In this document: in pieces, positions 1 to 5,959 of the stretch
Layout: each line of letters starts with the position of its first letter
How positions within the stretch are numbered: position 1 is the stretch's first letter
Origin: JAIVJN01 sp036732565
GTDB taxonomy: Bacteria; Acidobacteriota; Vicinamibacteria; Vicinamibacterales; UBA2999
NCBI GenBank assembly: GCA_036732565.1
Contig: DAINCF010000371.1
Span: 1 to 7,188 of the forward strand
Length of the DNA: 7,188 nucleotides
Direction of reading: 5' to 3'
Program-made: the position numbers and the translations under genes
The notes under the pieces: generated by a model
Told to the model about the DNA's origin: nothing
Database searches by the model: none
What the model saw: the letters and a program-made list of their open reading frames with translations, nothing else

Positions 1-210
1 GGACACGTAGGTCGGCAGGATCGTCACGTTGTCGGGTCCGTATCCGCCGCCGACGTCGGCAAAGACCGCGAGCGTGCCGGCCGTGGAGGACGACATGCGG
101 AGGATGAGCGTAAACGGCTGATCCGAATCGAGCGACGGTGCAATCAGCTGCAGATATGGAGGAATCGCGAGGACGAACGCGAGCACGAGTCGGGCGAGCA
201 CTGGCGGCAT
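1..210 (-). CDS. N-terminal fragment of a membrane-anchored protein (partial, runs off left edge)
   Basis: Reading the minus strand from an ATG at 210 gives 70 uninterrupted codons to the window edge. An in-frame TAG lies three codons upstream of this ATG, so it is the first ATG available. Residues 4-24 (VLARLVLAFVLAIPPYLQLI) form a hydrophobic helix with an arginine at position 7, which suits a signal anchor or first transmembrane segment. The following stretch, rich in S, T, G and D and containing FADVGGGYGPDN at about 50-61, looks like the start of an extracytoplasmic beta domain. Large bacterial membrane proteins of unknown function often carry a similar 'AGTLxxFxDxGxGY' segment after the first helix; that comparison is from memory and names no family. 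The gene diverges from the methyltransferase/glycosyltransferase gene with 23 bases between starts, so the two may share a control region. No convincing Shine-Dalgarno precedes the ATG. Function is not assigned. Confidence 0.6.
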   Translation of the reverse strand, partial: MPPVLARLVLAFVLAIPPYLQLIAPSLDSDQPFTLILRMSSSTAGTLAVFADVGGGYGPDNVTILPTYVS

Positions 211-233
211 TGTACGCTACACTTTTTCTCCGG

Positions 234-1940
234 ATGTCCGAACAGCGGCCGACGTTGGCCCACTGCGCGCTCTGTGCCGACGCTCGCCTTTCCGAGTATT
301 TCTCGCACGCGGGAACGCCGATCGTGCGATGCGAGGGCTGCGGTCTGGTGATGCGGAATCCGCAACCCTCGGATGACGAGCTCGCGGCGATCTATACGGA
401 GCACTACTTCATCGATCGCACGCCGAGTGGACACTTCGCGCCTGAGACCGATTCGATCAAGACACAGACCGCTGCGCTCTATCTCGATGAGATCGAAACC
501 CGGCTCGGCATGGACGCCGCGTCACGCCGTGGGGTGAAGCTGCTGGAGATCGGGCCGGGTCTCGGACACCTGCTCGCCGAAGCGGCATCGCGCGGCTACG
601 ACGTCACCGGCGTCGAGTATTCGGAGAGCTCCGTGCGCGTAGCCAACGAGCGTATCGGCGCGCCGCGCGTGCAACAGGGCAGTCTGGGCACGGTCGCCTT
701 GTTATCCGCCGGGTTCGACGTGATCGTCATGGCCGACGTCCTCGAGCACACGCGCGATCCGCAGACCGATCTTCGGCATGCCTGGAATGCGTTGCGACCC
801 GGCGGGTTGCTGTTCCTCGCGGTGCCGAGCCTGGATAGCTGGTCGGCTAGGCTGCTTGGACGCCGCTGGATGGAGTTCAAGCTCGAGCACCTCTACTACT
901 TCAGCGGGCGCACGATTCAGGCATTTCTCTCGAAGGCAGGCTTCGAAGACCTCAGCGTGCAGGGATGTCGGAAGGTGCTCACCTTCCAGTACATCGGGGA
1001 GCATTTCGATCGGTTCTCGGTTCCCCTGATTTCGCCAGTGCTCCGCGCGGCGCGGGCACTCGTTCCGCGGGCGCTGTCATCCAGACCGTTGAAAATCGTC
1101 GCCAGCGGCATCAACGTCATGGCGCGCCGATCCGACGGACCGGCCCCGTCATCGCGTCCCGAGGTGCTCTCGATCATCATGCCGGCGTTCAACGAGCGCG
1201 CCACGGTGGGACAGGTCTTGGAGCGGCTGCTCGCGAAGCAGATTCCAGGGGTGACGTTTGAGATTGTCGTTGTCGAGAGCAACTCGACGGATGGGACACG
1301 CGAGGAGGTGAGGCGCTTCGCGCAGCATCCGGCCGTGACCGTGATCTACCAGGACCGGCCGCAGGGTAAAGGGCATGCGGTGCGCACGGGGCTGGCGCAC
1401 GCCACCGGCGACTACGTACTGATTCAGGACGCCGATCTCGAGTACGACATCGACGACTACGATGCCCTGCTCGCGCCTCTCAGGGCGGGCCGCGCCTCGT
1501 TCGTGCTGGGCGCGCGCCACGGCGGCAACGGCGCGTCGTGGAAGATGCGGCAGTTCATCGATCAACGGACCGTCGGGCACGTGATGAACGTCGGCCATGT
1601 CTTTTTCACCGCGCTCTTCAACGTGGTCTACGGAACACGGCTGAGCGATCCGTTCACGATGTACAAAGTGTTCCGGCGCGAAGCAATCCGCGGGCTGACG
1701 TTCGAGGCCAACCGGTTCGATTTCGATTGGGAGCTCGTGGGCAAGCTCGTGCGCGCCGGTCATCGGCCGATCGAGATCCCGGTCAACTACCGTTCGCGCT
1801 CGTTCGCTGAAGGCAAGAAGGTCTCGTTCTTCCGCGATCCCCTGACGTGGCTCTGGGCGTGCTTCAAGTACCGATTCCAGCCGCTCCGCCGTCACCAACC
1901 CGCCAGGGTGGTGCGTCCAGTCGCGCCTACGGAACGTTGA
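234..1940 (+). CDS. Fusion protein: SAM-dependent methyltransferase + family 2 (DPM1-like) glycosyltransferase
   Basis: The start is taken at ATG 234 (568 aa). An in-frame ATG at 138 would add 32 arginine- and alanine-rich residues and would overlap the divergent gene by 73 bases. In 568-aa numbering, residues 8-45 hold two CxxC pairs (C11/C14, C33/C36), a zinc-knuckle-like head often found before such methyltransferases. A class I methyltransferase follows: motif I LEIGPGLG (104-111), the acidic ribose-binding E128, motif ADVLEH (167-172) and the LRPGG turn (187-191). From about 312 a GT-A fold begins: LSIIMPAFNE, NSTDGT (350-355), the metal-binding DAD (399-401), SDPFTMYKVFRRE (471-483), FDFDWEL and a basic C-terminal IPVNYRSRSF segment. 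These are hallmarks of polyprenyl-phosphate sugar transferases. No transmembrane helices are evident, so it probably works at the cytoplasmic membrane face. The inferred role is making or modifying lipid-linked sugars for surface glycans. Both halves look intact; substrates are unknown. Confidence 0.9.
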   Translation: MSEQRPTLAHCALCADARLSEYFSHAGTPIVRCEGCGLVMRNPQPSDDELAAIYTEHYFIDRTPSGHFAPETDSIKTQTAALYLDEIETRLGMDAASRRGVKLLEIGPGLGHLLAEAASRGYDVTGVEYSESSVRVANERIGAPRVQQGSLGTVALLSAGFDVIVMADVLEHTRDPQTDLRHAWNALRPGGLLFLAVPSLDSWSARLLGRRWMEFKLEHLYYFSGRTIQAFLSKAGFEDLSVQGCRKVLTFQYIGEHFDRFSVPLISPVLRAARALVPRALSSRPLKIVASGINVMARRSDGPAPSSRPEVLSIIMPAFNERATVGQVLERLLAKQIPGVTFEIVVVESNSTDGTREEVRRFAQHPAVTVIYQDRPQGKGHAVRTGLAHATGDYVLIQDADLEYDIDDYDALLAPLRAGRASFVLGARHGGNGASWKMRQFIDQRTVGHVMNVGHVFFTALFNVVYGTRLSDPFTMYKVFRREAIRGLTFEANRFDFDWELVGKLVRAGHRPIEIPVNYRSRSFAEGKKVSFFRDPLTWLWACFKYRFQPLRRHQPARVVRPVAPTER

Positions 1941-4848
1941 GGGCCTTGGCGTTCGACTCGCCGCTCGGTGTCGAGCCGTAGAACGCCACCACGGTGATGA
2001 CGTAGCTGCCCGAAGGCACACCTGGAACGGTGAGGGATGTGCCCGTCAAGCCGCCTGCGGTCGCGAGGACGGCGGAGGAACCGGGCAGACGTCCGACCAA
2101 CGTGTAGCTCGTTGGCGCGGCGCCGCCGGCCGGTAGATTCCATCGCAGCGTGACGGTGTGACCTGACACCAGCGGATCGAGTTGGATCGGCGGACCGCCG
2201 GGCGGCCCAAGCGCCGGCACGTTGACCACCACTTCATTGGACACGGTGCTGCCCGCCGCATTCGATGCCACGATGCGCACGAAGATCGCCACGCCAGGCG
2301 GGACGACGACAGGCGGCAGGCTCGTGGCCGAGCCCATCGGCACGACGGCGAGGTTCGACGCACCGGGCGCGGTGCCCGCGTGCAAAACGTAGGCTGCCGC
2401 GCCGCCGCCGGCTTGCGACCAGTTCAACGCGACCGGGTTCGCGTTGACTTGTCCGCCCAGGGTGATCGGGCCGGGAGGCGCGACCGCTCCGCCGCCGGGC
2501 AGCGTGAAGTTGATCACATTGGAGGGCGGGCCATCGTTGGAGTAGGTGTTGCCGGCCCTGACGCGTAGAAAGAAGGTGCCGTTGGGAAGGGTCGCAGTGA
2601 CCGAGGTTTGGGTCGGCGGCAGAATCGCCCACGAGAAGTTTGCGAAGCTCGGATCGCCCGCTGCCTCGATGCGGTACTGCGTGACACCGCTCGATGCCGG
2701 AGGATCCCACGCCAACGACACCGTGTTGCCGGAGACCGATGCCCGGAAATTGCGAGGCGCCCCTGCCGTCAGACCAACGGTGACGTTCTGCGCTTGAGCC
2801 TCTTCGAAGTCCCCGGTCAGCGTGTTGCGGCCGAGAACCCGGAAGGTCCAGAGACCGGCCGTGAGGCCACCGATGTCGCTGACCTGGTACCCGGGCAGTC
2901 CGCCTGCGCAGGGAGCGGACGCCAAGGTCCCCATGCCGCCTGCTGGGTTGTGGCCGAGCAGCTGGACCACGCCGCCCATCTGGCCCTGCAGCGGATGCGC
3001 GTACACGATGACCTCATCGTCGGCCCCGCCGGCGCCGTTGTAGGCACAGCCGCTGATGGTGAAGGGCGAGGAGGCCGCTCCTCCGCTGGCGTGCGAGGCG
3101 ATGGAGACCACGCCAGGGCCGTTCGCAGGGAGCACGCGGAGAACGCCCGTCGAGTACGCCCCGCGAACGTCGGTTCCCGTATGCGTGGGTTCGTTGACCT
3201 CCACGTAGATGTAGTAGTCACCTGGCGCGAGGCCGCCGACGTTCCAGCCGTAGGACGTCTGCGCGATTCCGATTCCGCTGGCGATGCCTTGCCGGCCGGA
3301 CGCGGGATTTCGGTCGGTGTCGTAATAGAGATTGATGCTGCCGGCGCCGGCTCCGGCCGTGACCCACTGAATCGGGAACACTTGGCCCTGGACCACCTCG
3401 CTCGGCGCCGTGAGCGTCACGTTGTCGAGATCGAAGACGACCTGGCGATCTCCAAACTCGTGCGGATCGAAGCGAAAGAAACGCTTGCTGCCCTGCGTCC
3501 ATGAGCAAAATCCGCCAGAGCAGTCCTCGAGTCCGTTCCCGAGCGTGAGCGTCGCGAGATCGAGTGTGTAGGTGTTTCTCCCAGGCCAGACGAGGATGTC
3601 ATCCGTGCCCGTGGCGGCGCCGCCAAAGTGGGGCGCGGACCCCCAGTAGATGCGGGCCACTGAGCCGAGACCCAGATCGAACGCGTGATGCAGCTGCGTC
3701 GTAAACGTCAGGTAGCGGTAGCGGGTGCTGGCGATAGGTCGGCTGCCGCCTTCTCCATACAGCCAGAACAGCGTCGGGTCGCCAGTGACGCTCGGGTTGG
3801 GGTCGAACACGTTGCGGCCTTGAAGCATGAGGCCGCCGCCTGGGGCCGCGACGAACCCTCCTTGATCGAGGTTCCCCGCGGTGGCGAGGTCGCCGATGTC
3901 GTCCATATTCCACGGATTGCCGCGCACCACCGTCGCGTAATCCGCACCACTCCTGTCGCTCGGCTGCAGGACAGCGACCTGCGGAGGGTCGTTGATCGTG
4001 AAGGGAACGGGCGCAAGCGGTGAACCGTTGCAGCTGACGAGCAACTGATAGCTGCCCGGCGGGAAGATCCCATAGTTGAAGCGGTTTTGCGCGTTGGTTT
4101 GCACCGCGGTCGTCGTGACGCCGTCAAACACCGCAACGCTGCGCGATCCGCAGCCAGTCGTCAAGACGTCCATCAAGGCTGCATTAGCGCTGTTGTCAGC
4201 TGCAGTCAGCCGCACCCAGTCGATCTCCACTTGCGCAGGCGATGCCGCACTAACGGGATCCAGACGGAAACCGCTCACCGTACTCTGCGACGTATACGCG
4301 CCGCCCGCGGCGGGGTTGTTGACGAGGTCGATCTGGTAGATGCGGTCGCCATCGCTTGCGGTCTGTGGCGATCGCGCACTGCCGGTCGCCGAGCCGTACG
4401 CGCCGAACGACCAGAGCACGTCGACGACGGAGGTGCCCGCGTTGGTGGCCTTCATCCGAAACGAAAGCTTCCGGTACAGGGACGTCGAAACCGGGTACCG
4501 CAGTCCGCTTCGGCCCGTGTCGGGCACGCCGCCCGCATACAGGAGGCCGACCTTCGGATCGCCTGTCGCATTGGTCGCGACGAACCTGCCCCCACTGAGG
4601 AAAATGCCAGGCCCACTGGTCCGCGCACTGTTTGACTGCGCCCAGCCTGTGTAGTCGTCAGGGTGGTGCCCGATGTCCTCGATGTTGTTGTAGTCCCACG
4701 GATCGTGGAGGACGTCCGTCGCGTAGTCAGGGCCGGCAGGGAAGACCTGGTTTGGGATGGGAGCTTGAATGGACTGGCCTATCGCGGGAACCGCGCTTGT
4801 GACAAGGGCCGTCACGCACAAGCCGACAAGTGTAACAATGCGCGTCAT
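1927..4848 (-). CDS. Secreted multidomain beta-sandwich protein with duplicated N-terminal module and three FN3 domains
   Basis: This 973-aa protein starts at ATG 4848. A Sec signal peptide is clear: MTRI, a hydrophobic core to about residue 20, then PAIG with likely cleavage near 24-26. Residues 41-216 and 303-480 are two related modules, each opening DYATxVxxxPW(D/N) and ending in a strand like EIDWVRLTA or FDLDNVTLTA, suggesting jelly-roll, carbohydrate-binding-like folds. Residues 217-290 form a small sandwich domain, and 482-574 and 576-692 two Ig-like domains. FN3 domains lie at about 695-784, 792-878 and 883-973. The mature chain has six cysteines in three local pairs (233/273, 443/448, 601/647), consistent with extracellular disulfides. 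I recognise no catalytic domain, lipobox, PEP-CTERM or type IX sorting tail; the chain ends on the last FN3 strand. Binding to polysaccharide or another surface is inferred. The stop codon lies inside the 3' end of the convergent gene (14-base overlap). No good Shine-Dalgarno is visible. Confidence 0.88.
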   Translation of the reverse strand: MTRIVTLVGLCVTALVTSAVPAIGQSIQAPIPNQVFPAGPDYATDVLHDPWDYNNIEDIGHHPDDYTGWAQSNSARTSGPGIFLSGGRFVATNATGDPKVGLLYAGGVPDTGRSGLRYPVSTSLYRKLSFRMKATNAGTSVVDVLWSFGAYGSATGSARSPQTASDGDRIYQIDLVNNPAAGGAYTSQSTVSGFRLDPVSAASPAQVEIDWVRLTAADNSANAALMDVLTTGCGSRSVAVFDGVTTTAVQTNAQNRFNYGIFPPGSYQLLVSCNGSPLAPVPFTINDPPQVAVLQPSDRSGADYATVVRGNPWNMDDIGDLATAGNLDQGGFVAAPGGGLMLQGRNVFDPNPSVTGDPTLFWLYGEGGSRPIASTRYRYLTFTTQLHHAFDLGLGSVARIYWGSAPHFGGAATGTDDILVWPGRNTYTLDLATLTLGNGLEDCSGGFCSWTQGSKRFFRFDPHEFGDRQVVFDLDNVTLTAPSEVVQGQVFPIQWVTAGAGAGSINLYYDTDRNPASGRQGIASGIGIAQTSYGWNVGGLAPGDYYIYVEVNEPTHTGTDVRGAYSTGVLRVLPANGPGVVSIASHASGGAASSPFTISGCAYNGAGGADDEVIVYAHPLQGQMGGVVQLLGHNPAGGMGTLASAPCAGGLPGYQVSDIGGLTAGLWTFRVLGRNTLTGDFEEAQAQNVTVGLTAGAPRNFRASVSGNTVSLAWDPPASSGVTQYRIEAAGDPSFANFSWAILPPTQTSVTATLPNGTFFLRVRAGNTYSNDGPPSNVINFTLPGGGAVAPPGPITLGGQVNANPVALNWSQAGGGAAAYVLHAGTAPGASNLAVVPMGSATSLPPVVVPPGVAIFVRIVASNAAGSTVSNEVVVNVPALGPPGGPPIQLDPLVSGHTVTLRWNLPAGGAAPTSYTLVGRLPGSSAVLATAGGLTGTSLTVPGVPSGSYVITVVAFYGSTPSGESNAKALNVP

Positions 4849-4850
4849 GT

Positions 4851-4863
4851 GGGGTCTGACACC
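4851..4863. repeat. REP-like imperfect palindrome GGGGTCTGACACC
   Basis: GGGGTCTGACACC is an imperfect palindrome: five of six arm positions pair (GG-CC and GTC-GAC, with one G/A mismatch) around a central T. It ends two bases from the ATG of the secreted-protein gene, so the transcript would carry GGTGTCAGACCCC just before the start codon. Very similar GGGGTC(T/A)GAC(A/C)CC words are, from memory, scattered in many bacterial genomes and often linked to REP-associated Y1 transposases. Only one copy is present here and there is no transposase, so the REP assignment is tentative. Confidence 0.3.
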
Positions 4864-5082
4864 GGGAAAGATTGCTTATCACGTCGCAGCATTGCCCACG
4901 CGGCCGCCGCGCACAAGCTGGACAAGTGCAAGATGTGCGCCCAGCCCGCAATCGCGGACGACTTCGCGCCAGGTCTCGCAAGCTCAGCCGAGGGAGGCGA
5001 TTGCTGATCGCCAAATGCGTGATCGCGTTGACGGTTCTGGCCCAGACCAAAGTCCGGCTCGAGTTTTCGACTGGTGCAGAGC

Positions 5083-5099
5083 GCTGCTAAAGTAGCAGC
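5083..5099. promoter_or_regulatory. Perfect inverted repeat (7-bp stem, 3-nt loop) just upstream of a GTG start
   Basis: GCTGCTA-aag-TAGCAGC is a perfect 7-bp inverted repeat around a 3-base centre, ending six bases before the GTG at 5106. As RNA it would fold over the normal ribosome-binding position; as DNA it has the symmetry of a small operator. It lacks the following T-run of a terminator. If translation actually begins at the in-frame GTG at 5184, the element would instead sit in the leader or promoter. Function is inferred from position only. Confidence 0.35.
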
Positions 5100-5105
5100 C
5101 GAACT

Positions 5106-5951
5106 GTGCGAACGATTCGGCGACTGATAGCGGCGGCTGCGGCGTGGTCGGGTTCAACGCCAACACCAACGCCAACGCAGAACGTGAACGCCTACTCACG
5201 GGTGGCGCCCCACCCGCAGAACGTCCTGGACATCTTCGCCGGAGAGTGGGTGTCGGCGCTTCCTCCTCCCTTTGAGCACCTGACAGCCGGCGCGGCGAAG
5301 CTGTTCGACGACCCGCGCCTGCAATGGGCCATCGATCGACTCGGGGGCGTCACTGGTAAGCGCATCCTCGAGCTCGGATCGCTCGAGGGCGGGCACACCT
5401 ACATGCTCGATCGCGCGGGCGCCGCCGAGATCTTGTCCATCGAGGCCAATCCACGGGCGTTCCTGCGGTCCCTCGTGACCAAGGAGCTCCTCGGCATCCA
5501 TGCCGCACGATTCGTGCACGGCGACTTCGTCCCGTACTTGGAAGAGAATCGCGAGCGCTTCGACATCACCATCGCTTCCGGCGTGCTCTATCACATGGTC
5601 AATCCGGTGGAGTTGATCGCACGAGTCGCCGCGACCTCGGATGCAGCCTATTTCTGGACGCGTTATTACGACGAAGCGCTTCTCAAGCCGCACTCGGACG
5701 CGGCGAGGCGCATCGTCGAACCTGAGCTCGCCGAGTATCGCGGCTATCGTCATGCGCTGTACCGAAACCACTACTGGGAGGCGGTGACCCACCAGGGATT
5801 CTGCGGCGGGCCCGATGCGTTCTCGTTCTGGCTCTCGCGAGACGATGTTCTCGGGGCTTTTCGGCACTTTGGACTGACCCGCATCGAGATCGCTCACGAA
5901 GAGACGCATCACGTGCACGGACCGGCGTTCGCAGCCGTGGCCACCAGGTAG
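5106..5951 (+). CDS. Class I SAM-dependent methyltransferase
   Basis: This 281-aa protein starts at GTG 5106. A TAA at 5088-5090 is the nearest in-frame stop upstream, so no earlier start near it is possible. The methyltransferase core begins near residue 85: motif I ILELGSLEGGHT (87-98), the acidic SAM-ribose residue in SIEAN (E113), the GDF segment (139-141), and FDITIASGVLYHM (152-164) as motif IV with the post-IV helix. The C-terminal part, rich in H, Y and W (about 215-245, 264-272), probably forms the substrate pocket. The overall plan resembles methyltransferases of the DUF1698/CmoB-like superfamily, but I would not name a substrate. Residues 1-26 are odd: MRTIRRLIAAAAAW followed by STPTPTPTQ, from a 6-bp tandem repeat. 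They may be untranslated, with the true start at GTG 5184 (255 aa). No Shine-Dalgarno decides between them. The gene converges on the oxidase gene with an 8-base gap. Confidence 0.85.
   Translation: MRTIRRLIAAAAAWSGSTPTPTPTQNVNAYSRVAPHPQNVLDIFAGEWVSALPPPFEHLTAGAAKLFDDPRLQWAIDRLGGVTGKRILELGSLEGGHTYMLDRAGAAEILSIEANPRAFLRSLVTKELLGIHAARFVHGDFVPYLEENRERFDITIASGVLYHMVNPVELIARVAATSDAAYFWTRYYDEALLKPHSDAARRIVEPELAEYRGYRHALYRNHYWEAVTHQGFCGGPDAFSFWLSRDDVLGAFRHFGLTRIEIAHEETHHVHGPAFAAVATR
5155..5178 (+). repeat. Four tandem copies of CAACRC encoding a Thr-Pro tract
   Basis: CAACGC CAACAC CAACGC CAACGC runs without a break and encodes TPTPTPT at about residues 18-24 of the methyltransferase reading frame. 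The 6-bp unit keeps frame, so copy-number change would only lengthen or shorten the tract. It separates an alanine-rich N-terminal stretch from the conserved part of the protein. Confidence 0.6.
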
Positions 5952-5959
5952 TGCGGGGG

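Larger units (their letters stand above)
4849..5105. other. Divergent intergenic region between the secreted-protein and methyltransferase genes
   Basis: These 257 bases separate two divergent starts and must hold both promoters. Short open frames cross it on both strands, but none has a credible protein composition, start signal or recognisable motif. TTGACG at 5028-5033 resembles a -35 box, but no matching -10 lies at the right distance. The two ends carry the only structured elements I see: a REP-like sequence at 4851-4863 and an inverted repeat at 5083-5099. I could not place a promoter with confidence. Confidence 0.6.

Noticed and set aside
138..233. N-terminal 32-residue extension of the fusion protein from ATG 138
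   Set aside because: It overlaps a more protein-like minus-strand frame, is arginine- and alanine-rich without motifs, and the conserved CxxC head starts only after ATG 234.
1945..1980. Possible hairpin (TCGAC / GTCGA) near the end of the secreted-protein gene
   Set aside because: It is a 5-bp stem with a 12-base loop inside coding sequence and without a T-run; such pairs arise by chance in GC-rich DNA.
1149..2021. 290-codon minus-strand open frame
   Set aside because: It lies antisense to the glycosyltransferase half, whose motifs are unmistakable. Its product is rich in R, A and H without domains, as expected of a GC-rich shadow frame.
2608..3504. 298-codon plus-strand open frame
   Set aside because: It is antisense to the secreted protein. 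The composition is arginine-rich and motif-free, while the minus frame gives a signal peptide and clean FN3/Ig repeats.
4727..5095. Short open frames on both strands across the 4849-5105 intergenic region
   Set aside because: The predicted products are R-, C- and P-rich with no motif, they overlap one another, and they begin inside real genes or lack start signals.
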